Positions 12,533 through 63,732 of a stretch of 64,000 bases of DNA are shown here, in pieces (position 1 is the first letter of the stretch; each line of letters opens with the position of its first letter). The DNA lies in the NCBI GenBank assembly GCA_907165065.1, contig OU015532.1, positions 45,795,839 through 45,859,838 of the forward strand, in the 5' to 3' direction. The notes under the pieces are model-generated. The model had not been told where the DNA came from and searched no databases. It was given only the letters and a program-made list of their open reading frames with translations. The position numbers and the translations under genes are program-made. The stretch comes from Caprimulgus europaeus. Its lineage: Eukaryota; Chordata; Aves; Caprimulgiformes; Caprimulgidae.

Positions 12533-13641
12533 AATATTAATTCCTTTCCCTCTGCTCTCCTCAATTTAATTATGGCAGCGTAATCTGGAGATCTGTAAAG
12601 CTCTAGCACAAAGTCTCTGGCTATCAGGTTTCCATGTTCACAATTAGCAAATGGAGACAAGAGCAGCAGCGCTGGAAGAAAGGGGTTTTAACTTAAGATC
12701 CTTAAGAGGATCTGCGGTGCCGTGGTCTCATATCACTAACAGGAGGGCCAGGGATGAGGAAGGCTTTAGGATTCAAGCCCAAGTTTCGTGACTCTTAAAC
12801 CAATATGAAAACCAGTCCTTGCTGGACTTTCTAGAGGTAGAGAAATTTCTAGAGGTAGAGGTGAAGCAATTAGGAGCACTAAAGGGATGTTAAGCCTCTC
12901 TCTGTAGTGCTCAAGGAACATTGAACCACACTGATGTCTGCTTGAACTTAGCTGAGAAGTTCTCATTTCTGGTCATATGTCACTGAACAGTGGCTTTTGG
13001 GCAACACAAGCCTGAAATGAGTGGTTTTTTTTCACATTTTGATTGTCAGCTGCTGCTTTCTCCCTCTTTTCTCCCCCATCTCATGCCACAATACCCTCAG
13101 AGACTTCTCTCTCAGACTTTGCACTTGCTCCTAGACAGATCCTTGTGGAGGGCAGAGGCCTTAGGCACAGTAAAGAGGAAGACAAGAGACTTGGAAAAGT
13201 CCAGGATGTCACCTGTGGTGCTTCTCCCAACACTTCTACACAGCACTGATGTGTGGAGGACACAAACACATTGAACACAAGGCAAACTGACTAGCCAGAC
13301 ACTTGCTGGCATGCTTTTGAATTCAGTATCAGCCCATCATACTTCTCATGCCATTTAACACCTGAATGTCTCAGACCACATCCCTGCCATGCTGACAAGG
13401 CATCTTCAACCTAGTGACATCTCATTTTAGGACAAACTCAAAGGACAGATTCAGAATGGCACCATCCCAGAATTAAGAAAAGGAGAGGTGGTGTTTTTGG
13501 AAAGGATATCAGTTAAGGGACTGGATACAGCTCACAAACATTGTCCATTTCTAGAACCCATGTGCAGATGTGAGGAATTCCCTACCATAAATCCCTTCTT
13601 CCCAAGAAGCCATTTTCCTCCTTTCTTTTAAGGAAGAAATT

Positions 13642-13674
<33 letters not shown>

Positions 13675-16100
13675 GTAATTTTACTTTAAGTGCAGTACAG
13701 TGAAAACCAGCAAACATTTAGCACTTGGCTCTCTCAAGGAAAACATCATACCTGTTGTGACCTATCTGTCTGCAAGGATCTCCCCTCTGTCACAGGAGTT
13801 TCAGCACCATCTCAGATGCTATGGAGCCTCTTGCTCAGGTGCTGTACCATGGTAACTGGTTATCTGGGAAAGAGAGAGCTGATGGCTACACATCTCCCTT
13901 GCAGGTACACCAAGATGCTAGTTGTGTCCAGTCAGACCTGAAAGGAAAAGAAAAAAAAAAGAGAGAACTCAGACTTTGCTGATTATGGTGAGAAGGACAA
14001 GCTCATACAGGCTATGCTTTAATTGTCATGGCAATGGAACCACTCCTCTACACTCTTCCCAATTTTTCTTGTTGCAGCCACAGCTGGGACCTGCTATGGG
14101 CTGTATCCCTGCCCAGGTGGTCTTGTGGTGAGACTTTGAATTGCCCACAGATGCAGGAAAAAAAATGGAATAGGAAGATGTGGTACATGGGGAAAAACAT
14201 CAGATCTTCTCACTATGCTTAAGCATGGGACAGATGCAGTGACACAGTACCTGAAGCAAGTCATTTTGGCTTAATTGCTTCCTCAGTGATGATGCTTCGT
14301 TATAGAAATGAAGGATAATGCAGATAGCCAAAAGTGTGGATCTCCTAGCCCAGCTTTCTAAATGGCAGTCTCCTAGAAAGGCAGGTGAGGGTTTGGAGGC
14401 TTGCAGGCTACACATCCCTCCACCCCGACGTGGTACCAAAGGTGGTGAGAAGATGGAGGATGCTATTCCACATTTGATACTGCAGTGGTCTGGCACTGCA
14501 GGTTTGGGAAAAGGAGGAAACCTGACTTGAAGGTTACAGTCAAAACTGAGAATCCCACCTCCTAATTTCTGTTCCAGGCACTGCCTGCACGGTGGCTTTA
14601 CACGAGTCCCCTCTGTGGCTCACTGCCCCTCGCTGTAACACCAGCTGTCTCCAAGCTGGGGGTACCTGGGACTGAGGGAAGCAGTGGCTGCAAAGGGCTT
14701 GAGGAACCTCAGCTCCTCACCCTCAGGTGAGGAACCTCACCCTCAGTTAAGGGGTGAGGGTAGGAAAATAGGAACTGGTTGGTAGTAGACATGGCAAGAG
14801 CCTCCCTTCTGCATATTTACTACAGGGAATGGAAGGGGAAAAAAATGACTCCAAGAGCTTCTCCTTTTTGTTTTGCTTTAGACTTCTGCTGCCTATTTCT
14901 CGTGACTGCTTCACAAGGGAAATTTCTTTGGATCTGTCATATAGGCAGCAAAATCCTGGACCAGGGTTGTGGGTGGTTTGTTGGTTTTTGTGTGTTTTTT
15001 TTGTGTTGTTTTTTTTTTTGGGGGGGGGGGGGGGGGTGGTGTAGGCAGCTGCAGGCAGGTACTAAGCCTGTACCTTTTAATGTCCTTATCTGGCTAGATT
15101 AAAGCCATTTATAGCTCACAAAATGTGCTGCAAAGTAGAAACTAGAAGGCTGGCTTTGTTGGGCAGGAGAGAGTTAATCCCTATGGGGTGCTCATGTACG
15201 TCAGAGCAGGTTCCTGTCTGTGCAGTGCTCAGCTAGGATTGAGAGCTTTTGTTCCTTGTTGTTTTTCATGATTTCTTTGCATTTAATACTGTTTGGATTT
15301 TTTTTTTCTTTAAATACATTGTAAAGAGCATTTCAAGCTGGTAAATGAGGGGCAGACCTGTAGACTGCAGTCCCCTACGTATCCTAAGATGTTAAAGAAC
15401 GTTGTAGACACAGGCAGGACAAGTCCCCACCATGGCCATGGCTTGTGTACTTCAGTCTTTAGCGCTTGTGCCACACCCTGCAGGGGTAAAATCCCAGTTC
15501 ATCTCCCATCACCTTCCAGTGGGCTGAGCAGGGACTAAAGAAAAAGTGGTGGGACTTGAGATGGGGATGCTCCATCTCGACCTCCACTTTGAGGTGGAGA
15601 CCTCTCCATCTCTAGGGCTCCAGCCGGGCAGCTCTTACCTATCTCAGTGGGATGGTGACCAACTGATGAGAAGCCCCGATGTTTCACTCCCAAAGTCCTG
15701 AGCCAAGCCCAGCCCTGAGCCTTATCTCTTCAATTTGATTTTTTTTTGACTGAATTTAAAGCAGTTTGAAGAAAGTGATATCATTATTCTCCAAGTAGGA
15801 ATCCAGCCCCTGAAAGGTTTGAAGGTGAGGTGGCTTCTGGGCTGAATGACAGAGATTTTAGGAGGTGCTGGATGATGCTTTTGCCTTCTCCAGAGGCAGG
15901 AGAGGTGAGGAGGGAATCCCTGCCAACAGGCTGTCCCCTGGGCACTGGGCAGGCTGCTGGGGAAGCCGGAGGGACTGATCTGCTTAAGAAGCTGAAAAGG
16001 GTCAACTTGAAAGAAAAGATGGTGAAATACCTGGAGATGAGCCCAGCTGTGATTTGAGGTTGGGGCCAAAAATAACAACCCACAGCCAAAGGCGAGGGGA
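12533..16100. other. Intergenic, no gene recognised
   Basis: Unique sequence with a poly-T run (about 13648-13673) and a T-run followed by about 19 consecutive G at 15010-15036. A small inverted repeat (cctcaccctcag ... ggggtgaggg) sits at 14715-14760. Confidence 0.5.
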
Positions 16101-16900
16101 TTGCAGAAGGTGTGAGGCTGCAGCCAGGGCCGGTGGGGTCTGTCAGGATGGGCAGGACCTGCCCGGCGGGACCCGGCGCTGGGGCTGGTGAAACCCTTGG
16201 GAACACAGCGCTGGGCACCCGCTGCCGGGGAACCGCCCGCCCCCGCACTCCCCGTCCCGTCCAGCCCCGGCGGCGGGGAGAGCCCCGCAGCCCCGGGGAG
16301 CCGCTAACGCTGCTCAGAGCCTGCTCTCGGATCGATTTGGGCTGGGGGCAGCCGCCCCCGGGGTGAGCCCGGTGGGGCGGGTAGCGGTGTCGCGGGGCAA
16401 GTAGCAGTGTCCCTGGCTGTGCTGTGCTGTGCTGACCCAGCCTGTCACCCCCGCGGGGGCTGCCGCGGTTCCCAGCCCGGTTTGGGGGAGCTGGGCACGG
16501 CAGAGGGGCGCACCGACGGCAGCCAGGGACTGGCAGCGCGGAGGCGGGCACCGCTCCTCCAGCAGCCCGGTGGGACGGGGGTCCTGCAGTCCAGGGGGAG
16601 CAGGGAGAAGCCAGGCCCTGCAGCGGGGGCACGACTGGGGCGGCCGTGCCGTGCGGGGCCATGCCCGGCTATGAGGCACTGCCCCGGGCCGTGCGGGCGC
16701 TGACTGAGGCGCTGCCCCGCCCGGCCCGGCTTCCCCGCCGCCGCCACAAGCCGGGCTGCTGCTGCCACCTGCGGGCCGCGCCGGGACAAGGCACCTCCCG
16801 CCTCCCCCGACCCTGCCCCGGGCCCCCACCGAGCAGCGGAGGGAGCAGCCTCTGCCTCTGTCCGGTGTGAAACGATCACAGCCGGTTAAACACCCTCCCG
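16100..16900. promoter_or_regulatory. CpG-island-like GC-rich block
   Basis: Dense CG dinucleotides and GC-box-like runs (e.g. ccccggcggcggggag near 16264, gccccgcccggcccgg near 16712), unlike its flanks. Frames of up to 292 codons overlap here on both strands but are Pro/Ala/Gly/Arg-rich, as expected from GC-rich DNA, with no family motifs. It may be the promoter of an unplaced transcript in the region downstream of TTC17. No TSS can be assigned. Confidence 0.6.
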
Positions 16901-17085
16901 CCCAGGGGGGCTCGGGGCACTGGGGAGTCATCGTGGCCATCGCCAACATTAGCCCAGTGACAAGCGTCCCACTGGCAAAGCCTGGCCGAGAAAGAAAGGG
17001 ACAGACATGGAGCTGCTGGGGGGACACAGGAGGGTGTGTGGGGATCCAGGAGCAGAGGACATGGCAGGAAGATGTGGCAGGGGAG

Positions 17086-17316
17086 GGTGAGGTTGGCCAT
17101 GAGGAAAAGGTTCTTGAGGCAGAGGGTGGTGGAGCACTGGCACAGGCTCCCCAGGGAGGTGCTCATGGCACCAATCCTGACAAGATTCCAGCAGCATTTG
17201 GCCAAGGCCCTCAGGGACATGGGGTGAATGTTGGGATTGTCCTGTGCAGGGACAGGAGTTGGACTCCATCATCCTTGTGGGTTCCTTCCAGCTCACGGCA
17301 TTCTGTGATTCTAGGA
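17086..17316 (+). mobile_element. CR1 LINE 3' fragment (diverged)
   Basis: Sense CR1 tail: 'ggtggagcactggcacagg', 'ctccccagggaggtgctcatgg', 'ggttccttccagctcacggc', then 'attctgtgattct'. Shorter and more diverged than the others, probably a different CR1 subfamily. Confidence 0.8.
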
Positions 17317-18435
17317 CCATTGGGCAGTCAGGGGGCTGAAACTGACAGGCAAAGACATGCAGGGCAAAAACTGGGACCTGAGGAACACCAGTGGAGACCA
17401 AGAGTGTGGTGGCAGAGTGGGACGGGGAGCAGACACCCAGATGCTCCCAGACCGGCACAGAGCTGTGAGGCCTTCACATCACATGGAACCCCCAGGGAAG
17501 ATACCGGGACAGTTGGTGGGATAGGACAGGTGTCCTGGGATGGGACAATTCTTACCTGCTCCTAGTAGGACAGACCATCAATCCAAGTCCAAATATGTCC
17601 CAAGAGGAAGCAACAGTCATTTTGTCCTCGGCCACCTTACTCTTTGCTTCAGCTGCCCGTTCATTAACTTAGAGGTACAGGGAACAAGGCCACGACAGCG
17701 CTGGAGTTGTTCAGTGTCAGCAATGGCTCTTTTCCTGGCATGGAGAAAGGCAGAAGCAGGGTGAGGGTGAGGGAGGTGGGGGGATCACCCCACAACCCCC
17801 TGCTCACACCATGCCCTGCTCCTCAGCCCCTTTGGCGACGGGGTAGGTGACAAGAGCAGGGCTGGAGGAGGCTGCGAAAGGGGCAGACAGCAAGGCTGGC
17901 TCTCAGCCCCCAGGTGCTCTTCCCTCTTCTTCCTCCCACTCCTCCCACCTTCTTCCAGCTGCTGGTGCTGCTCTTTCCTCCCACACAGCAGCTCTAAGAG
18001 GCTGGAGGAGACAGTAAGGAACAGGGGAAGCACTGAGAGGCTGACAGCTGCCACTGCCGGGTTTCTGGCCAGAGCCCCATCTTCCTTCGACCTTCACCAT
18101 CTCCTCTGTTTGCTCAGAGCTGGCAGCAGGGCTCGCAGAGGTGGCCTGTGTGACACGGAGGAAGTGGGGTGCAGAGAAATGTGGGTGCCTGGGAGCTAAA
18201 GCTGGCCACTGCAGCCCTGAGAAGATGCCACTTTGCTGCAAGTAAGGGAGGATCCTAGGAGAATTTAAAAAACCCCAACAAAACAAACAAACAAAAAAGT
18301 AAATCCCATTGCTTGTTCCCCAAAACCAAGCTGTGCCAGCTGGGATCTGTTCTGCTGGAGACCTCAGGAGTTGCATGCAAGCAAGGGTACGAGATGATAA
18401 TTCAAGGGGTGCTGGTGGCACTTTGAAGTCAATGA
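17317..18435. other. Intergenic, no gene recognised
   Basis: Unique sequence between two CR1 fragments. No supported gene. Confidence 0.5.
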
Positions 18436-19200
18436 ATTCACAGAATTGCACACTGGTGGGGGTTGGAAGGGAGCTCAGGAGATCATCCAGTCCAACCCCC
18501 CTGCCAGAGCAGGTTCCCTACACCAGGTTGCACAGGAAAGTGTCCAGGTGGGTTTGAACATCTCCAGAGATGGAGACTCCACACCCTCTCTGGGCAGCCT
18601 GTCCCAGGGCTCCGGCACCCTCACAGGGAAGAAGTTTTTCCTTCAGTTTGTCTGGAACTTCTGGTGTCCCAGTTTGTGCCCATTGCCCCTTGTCCTGTCA
18701 CTGGGCACCACCGAGAAGAGCCCGGCCCCATCCATTTGGCCCCCACCCTTCAGCTATTGACAGACATTGATCAGATCCCCTCTCAGGCTGCTCTTCTCCA
18801 GGCTGAACAGTCCCAGCTCTCTCAGCCTCTCCTCACACAGGAGATGCTCCAGGCCCCTCAGCATCTTTGTGCCCCTCCACTGGACTCTCTCCAGAAGATC
18901 CCTGTCCCTCTGGAACTGGGGAGCCCAGAACTGGACACAGCACTCCAGATGTGGCCTCACCAGAGCAGAGTAGAGGGGGAGGAGAACCTCCCTTGACCTG
19001 CTGGCCACACTCTTTTTAATGCCCCCCAGGGCACTGTTGGCCTTCCTGGCCCCAGGGCACACTGCTGGCTCATGGCCACCCTGCTGCCCACCAGCACACC
19101 CAGGTCCTTTTCCTCAGAGCTCCCTTCCAGCAGGTCAGCCCCAACCTGTCCTGGTGCATTCATTTCCATCTTGGTGTTTGTTCTCCCAAATATCAACTAA
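18436..19200 (-). mobile_element. CR1 LINE fragment with reverse-transcriptase C-terminal relic
   Basis: Antisense CR1, the longest copy in the window. The minus-strand frame at 19062-18754 carries the CR1 ORF2 C-terminal signature ([20 protein letters not shown], then [17 protein letters not shown] and [20 protein letters not shown]). The upstream part (19196-18957) is in another frame ([20 protein letters not shown]), so a frameshift breaks the ORF. The tail at 18436 reads 'caattctgtg' on the minus strand. Confidence 0.92.
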
Positions 19201-20397
19201 TATTCTGAATTCACCCACACTTCCCATTCCCCTCTCAAACTTCCCAGTGCCACGCTGACAATGTTAGGAAGTCTTGTTCTTCTTCTTCACTAGCTTGAAG
19301 GGTGCATGTTGAACAGACAAATCACAGCAACCTGATATGTTAGGACATGTTGGCCAGATAAAGAGACACAACTCAGGAAAAAAAAAATAAAGGAAAAAAA
19401 AAAAGCAGCTCAAGTTTAAGCCAATAAATGGAAAGAAAATAAAAGCCCTGTCCTTGGGTTCACGTAGCTGGTGGACATGCTCTACTCCTCCACCTAGCAC
19501 TGAGAAGGTTGAAACTCGAGTTGGCACAGAAGGGGTTTGTCCTGGCTTCTCTGCTGAAGAGTTTCTGAGGAAACTCCCACCTAGGTTGTTTTGGTTTTTG
19601 TTCCTTAAAAAAATTAAATCTTTTTTTTTTTTCCTTGCAGGTCCTCCAGTTGAAGAAAAAAAGCCTTGCCTACACTAAAACATGCCCAAATATTTTAAAA
19701 TATGCCCCAATATTTGCCCCCTCTGGTCAAAATGTCTTTGAAACATTTTAGGGGAAACATTTTGCCTGTTTCTAAAAGCACAAAATATCCTTTTTATGAA
19801 AGAGGACACAGGGCTCTTTGTCAGGACTGAGCTGCTCCAAGTAATTACAATTGCCCCAGTGATGACAGTCAGGAATTAATTAATCAGGGCTTGGAAGATC
19901 ATTCAATTCACCTCTCTCAGTTGACTGACAAAGACCACCAGGCACTATTGCAGTCCACAGGTAAGGCACAGGTGACAGAGGTGGCTGCAATGGTTCTGCA
20001 GCATTGACTCACTGCTGCTCAGATGTCCTTCCTCTTCTTCTCTGGACAACCAGAAGATGATATCCACTCAGGCCACCTCCTTGTCCTTTTCACCTTGTCT
20101 GGTCCTGCAGTCAGCAGCAGTCTCTGATGCTACAAAAGCAGGACCCTCAGCTTCCTCGCTCTTACCTGGACCTTCCTCTCCCTCCTCCGAGAGCCCCACC
20201 ACTGAACCCTGCTTTCTCCTCCCTGTTCCTGGAGAACATGGTTTCCTACCTGAGCTCCTAGCATGGTGGTTGGATAAAACTGTCTTTGCCTGGCCTTCCT
20301 CCATCCATTTATGCTGTTTGGATTGCATCTGCCCACCAGTCAGTGTCTCCTGATGACTTTTCAATATTACTTCTTTGCTCCTCAGCACATGGATCAC

Positions 20398-20492
20398 AAG
20401 ATGGGTTATAGAATGCCAGGCTGATGGCAGGGGGGTTGGAACTGGATGAGCTTTAAGGTCCCTTCCAACCCAAACCAGTCTGGGATTCTATG
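20398..20492 (+). mobile_element. Short CR1 3' tail
   Basis: About 95 bp: 'gggggttggaactggatgag', 'aaggtcccttccaacccaaa' and the terminal 'gggattctatga'. Sense orientation. Confidence 0.85.
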
Positions 20493-20509
20493 AAAAACCA
20501 CTGCAAACC

Positions 20510-20856
<347 letters not shown>

Positions 20857-21715
20857 TTGCCTTTAAGCTCACTGCCTGTCCTTTCCTGGTAGTCATTTGC
20901 AGGACAACCTTCTGCTGGCTCTCACAGGTGACCAGCCACCCGACTTCAGCAAGAGGACCACAAATGGATGGGAAGGCTTCAGAAGCCTCAGTGTTCATGG
21001 AGCCATTTGCTTTGTTTGAATCAATACTGGCACACTTGAGTACACCCAGCAAATTAAGAGGTGGTGGTGGGGGGAAATTCAACAAAATCTTCCCACAAGT
21101 GACAAACCTTAACTCTCTGGGGATGGTTCTTTTTTTGAAGAGAATCTTGTTGACCCAAACGGGGCCACCTGGTCCTCTAAGAAATCAAGGCAACCTGCAG
21201 CACTCCAGAAGGACACCTCTAAGTGATGCTTGAGACAGAAGGACCACCCTGAACTTGCCACACAACATCCAGCAGCTCCAGAGAAGGAGCTTGCATTTCT
21301 CAACATGCCACGGGAAGTTCTTCTACAGCATCTTCACTCTTTCAGTGCTGATACAGAGGCGATTAAACTCTTCCTACTCCCCCCCTGCTTCATAGGTCTC
21401 CACGCAGTTGTTGCTAATTTGCCTTGCTACTATTTGTATTCTCTGGCACTACAACTGTTTCTCATACAAAGACACAAACAGCAATGATTCCAGCTCCAGA
21501 AAACCCCATATGTTCTCAAAAGCCATCAGACAAGGCGTGGGAGGAGGAGAGGTGCGGCGAGGAGGAGAAAACGCCTCGCCTAAGGACACAGAGGAGGATG
21601 GTGACAAGGACAGGAATGTTACTGTTCAGGAAGCAGCTCCAAACCCAGGAGGTCCTAAATTGATGTCCAGACAAGTTCATGGCAGCTACTGAAAATCCCA
21701 GGAAGCAAAAGTATC

Positions 21716-22154
21716 ACAATATGTCGCGACGGAGGGAAGACTTGGATGCTCAATATGAGTGATCAGCAAGCTCCATTTATTGATTACACACGTGCTCCTT
21801 GTATACAGTGGTTAATTAAGCTCATGCATATTCTTAAAGACCTATCCTGATTGGTTTATTAATTATCCTGGGAACTTTCTCCTTTGTTATAACAGGTGGT
21901 TTTGCTCTGTTCACACCCCAGGACGTCAACAGGATACTCCCTACTTTGTGGTTACCAGCTAAAGCTACTCCCTTCTTTTTCCCAGCTTATTTTGCTCAAG
22001 TTGTTTGAAGTCTCAAGGGCAAGTCAGTATCCTGGAGACTTCTGCTAATTCACCCTGACTTATGTCAAGGGCCTAAGCTGAGCCATTTCATACCCTCACT
22101 GCTTCTGCTGAGCCTCTGACTGTACAACATCTCTAGTGATCTGCAACAACAATA
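21716..22154 (-). mobile_element. Solo LTR of an endogenous retrovirus with 6-bp target-site duplication
   Basis: Element 21722-22148 starts tgtcgcgac and ends gcaaca (TG...CA) and is flanked by direct repeats acaata at 21716-21721 and 22149-22154. The strand is minus because AATAAA (tttatt at about 21776) lies near the left end, giving a short U5 ending ...gtcgcgaca. No internal gag, pol or env sequence is present, so it is a solo LTR of about 427 bp. Perfect duplication suggests a fairly recent insertion. Confidence 0.85.
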
Positions 22155-24434
22155 CTGGAATAGAGCTCACACAGCATCTTTGGCTGTATCATACCGTGGT
22201 TAGGGATAGAAAATGGGGCTTTTGCTTGTTTTTAATCATTTTCCTGTAAGAGGGAAAGAGGGAGGGTTAGAAAGTGGGGAAAGAAGGTTGTAAGCTCCAC
22301 CAGAAAAAAATGCTGATTAATATTTTCAGTCTGTTACGAAAAATGGCCACCATAGGTGATGCAAGGTGTCCACAGGTGATGGAAATAAAGATCCCAGTCT
22401 CCACTGCATTGTAAAGTCTGTTTGAATGTGATGACACTGTCACACTGAGTGCCAATATGGTATTTTGGAGGTTTTTTTCTATGGCATCAGTGCAGCCCTG
22501 ACCAGTAGAACTATGCCATCAACGGTGAATCAAAACCACCACTCCATACACAGAAATATCTGATTCTTTTCCTATAGCTTTTGCCCTCAAAAGCCCCTGA
22601 TGTCAGGAGCACGATGCTATCTGCAAACAAATGGAGACCTTTTTTTCCCCCCTCATTTATACTTCATTTCTGGGTATGCTCTGAAAAACAACTGAGAAAA
22701 AGAAACTTTTATGTAGAAGAGAGGATTTTGCCAGTTACCTATGGTGCTGTCATCCCTAAATTAGACTACTTTGGTGATAAGTTTATCAGATATAAAAAGT
22801 TTTTATATGATAAACTTATCAGATAAGTTTAGCAGTTGATATGAATTAAGTTAACTAAGCCTCGTTATTAGAAATCATATTGGAGTTCAGTTGGTCAAAA
22901 CCTCAACAGTCAATGGAAAGGAACAGGCAGGTTGAACAGACAATGTCTCACATTCTACAACTGGGAGGTTGGATCACCCCCTCAAGATAGAACCTAGACA
23001 ACTACTTTAGCTCATTTTAAAATAGCTGAAATGGAAGGAGATGAATGTCATCCTTAAATAGCTACCTCAACCTGCACAGTTGCACCTTTGCTCTGCAAAA
23101 TTCACTGGCTTCCCTTCAACACACTGCCCAACTTGTCTTCTGTTCATGAGATTAACATATGAACACAGCCAAACCATCGTGCTGTGCATTGATACAGGAG
23201 GGTTGAAGACCTGGAGATGAGAAAGGGAAGTCTTCAACTGCCTTCTCCAGAGTGGGAACCAGAGCTCCCCAGTAGATTCATCAGCGGGGGAAATCTTTTA
23301 AGACACACACTCTGCTGCTGGTGTTACGTCAAGTTCATGCTCTTGAGTAGATGTTTTTGCTCCCCTGCTTCATTGTTATCTACTGCATGGGCAGGACACT
23401 TAGAGGAATCCCTAAAGTTTGTGAAAACAGAGTTAAGAGGGAAGCATGGGCTGGTTTCAAATCAGTTGTGTGGCAGATCCAGCACACAGCAGCTGAGTAG
23501 CAAACGAACAGCTGTACATACAAATGTTGTGAGAATAAGGCAGATTTGACCATGTAACACATTAGGAAACCAAGCAGTAAGGTTGATTCTCTGTACCAAG
23601 AGAAGTTCTTGCATAGTACATTTTAAAACAGCACATGAAATTTACCAAATGTATTTAAGTGACTCTCAAATACTTATCAACCATTATAGAAGTAAAGCAG
23701 ATCAGTTAATGTAACTGAATAAAAACAACCTCTCTGTGTGTTGCTTTAATTCAAAGAAAAGCCTTTGCTCCAACTTTTTTTCCAGTTCAAATGGAACTTC
23801 TTTCCATTTACCTGTACCTGCCTTACTGGTTTTCCCTCCCACACTTCGTGTGAGACATCTCTTAATTCATTATCCCAGTCCATGATCCTAGTGGTGGTGT
23901 ACCAGACCTTCCAGAAAGTCATCTTCCTCCTGGAGTTCATCTAGACACATCTCTGCCCATCTCCAGCTGACAACATCCAGCCTTCAAGCAACCTTGGGAA
24001 GGGTTTGACATGCTGTTGGCTCTGCTGACAAAAATTTAACACATTCACTCATTTTTTAATAAAAATCTACCCATCAGTACCACTCATTTGTACCTCTGTC
24101 AGGCTTTCTAGATGAACAAAAATTACCTGCAGTAAAACAAGAGCTGAAATCTGCATTAGAACTGCCCATCTTCAATTATATACACAAATACTCAGAGATC
24201 CCTTTATGAAGTAAAAGCTTATAATATTAAAACAATTACGTTGATGTCATAGTTTCCACCACTACCATACTTACTCTTAATTTGCATCACTGAAAGAGGA
24301 AAAAGATTGAAAAAAAAATATGAATAACTTCATAAACATTGTTAGTTTTTAGAAAATAATCACTAAGCAGTATGTTTAACACTAAAAGCTGGAGGGCAGG
24401 TTACGTGCCAGCTGATTTAGTTAACTTTCCCTTA
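22155..24434. other. Intergenic 3' flank of TTC17
   Basis: AT-rich, with a long hairpin (listed separately). A 64-codon minus-strand frame at 23746-23940 has no recognisable family. No supported gene. Confidence 0.45.
22775..22822. repeat. Near-perfect inverted repeat (hairpin)
   Basis: Left arm tgataagtttatcagatata plus aaaa, right arm tttttatat plus gataaacttatca. About 22 bp pair, with a two-base gap in one arm and a 1-2 nt loop. On either strand this would fold into a long AT-rich stem. Confidence 0.85.
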
Positions 24435-24634
24435 TTTATTCCCTTCTGCCACAGGAAAGAAGTCAGGCACAGAGGTGCAGGAAATTTTCCAGAGATATGC
24501 AGAAAGTCACTGTCTAATCAGCAGTGCCACAGGCACCCCTGCCTCCCAGCCCTGCTCCCGAGGAAAGGCGGCCGCTCCCCGAGCGGGGACCCTTGCAAAC
24601 GGCGCATTGACACAAAGATTAGAGGAGAAGTTGT

Positions 24635-25566
24635 GTTTGGTTCATAAACAATTTTATTTTATTTCAAATATGTGCCCTTGTTGATTCAACAATGATGTCT
24701 GGAGAATCGTGTCCTCCACCAACCAAAGAGAGAACTGATTTGGAAATTTTCCACCTGACTTATTTGCTGATGATACCTTGACACCACCTCCCTCCTCCTC
24801 CTCCTCCTCGGCAGCTGGCTCAGAGTGAGCATAAACTTGCACCTTATTCTGAAATGGCTAAAAATACAGTGAACAAAGAATTAGTAAATCAACCACTTGG
24901 GGAGGCAGAGGGCATTGAATATATAGACAAATATTAAACATCTTATTGGGATTTTTAGCAGGTTTTTTTTCCTGTAAGACACTTTGAATGTAGTGTCCTG
25001 CTGTTCCCTCCTCCTCATCCCCCACCAGAAATAATTCCAAAACCGCTTGGTGTTCCTAATGCTTCCAATAAACACTTAAAATCCTGTCCCTCTCCTTCCA
25101 AAAAAGCAGGTCATGTGGTTTGGAGTGAATAAAACTGGAAAAAGCATGAGTTTCACATGGATGAATTATCTCTCCTTGCTATTTGGTACGGGCGTGTGCT
25201 TTGCATCTCTATGGACTTAGATTGTAAGACACGAAGCAAGTTACTTTGGATGCTGATGCCAATCTGAGAACATGAAGGAAAAAACTAACAGTGCCTGGGT
25301 CTTGGTACAGGTGGTCATGGACTCATGGAAGTTTCTTGGTTTAGTATTTACACAGATGTTTTAAAATTATGGTCTGTGAAATGTATTTTCCAAAGATGCT
25401 CCTATATTTGAGGAAAAAAATAAAAGAACCCTTGATCCAAATCCCATCTCTTTTTAAAAGTCTTGTTAAAATTTTTTGATTCATCAATTTATCTTAGCAC
25501 ACTTAAAAGCAGAATAGAGAATAATGTCATTTTTTTTTAAAAAACAAAAGAGAGAGATGCTGCTCT
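24635..25566 (-). other. TTC17: TTC17 3' UTR (predicted extent)
   Basis: Sequence between the TAG stop and the first good polyadenylation signal. It includes a short GAG/CTC microsatellite (24790-24810) and is otherwise AT-rich. The exact cleavage point is an estimate; a further AATAAA on the minus strand near 24435-24440 could give a longer form. Confidence 0.6.
24653..24663 (-). terminator. Overlapping AATAAA polyadenylation signals
   Basis: The plus strand reads tttatttta-tt, i.e. two overlapping AATAAA hexamers on the gene strand about 0.9 kb after the TTC17 stop. A T/GT-rich stretch follows on the minus strand around 24607-24620 and could act as the downstream element. Confidence 0.6.
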
Positions 25567-63731
<38,165 letters not shown>

Positions 63732-63732
63732 C

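Noticed and set aside
15784..16662. 292-codon minus-strand open frame in the CpG-rich block
   Set aside because: GC-rich DNA is poor in stop codons; the translation is Pro/Ala/Gly/Arg-rich, overlaps equally long frames on both strands and shows no domain.
23746..23940. 64-codon minus-strand frame with Trp/Lys-rich sequence
   Set aside because: Short, no recognised family, no splice or polyadenylation context; kept as background.
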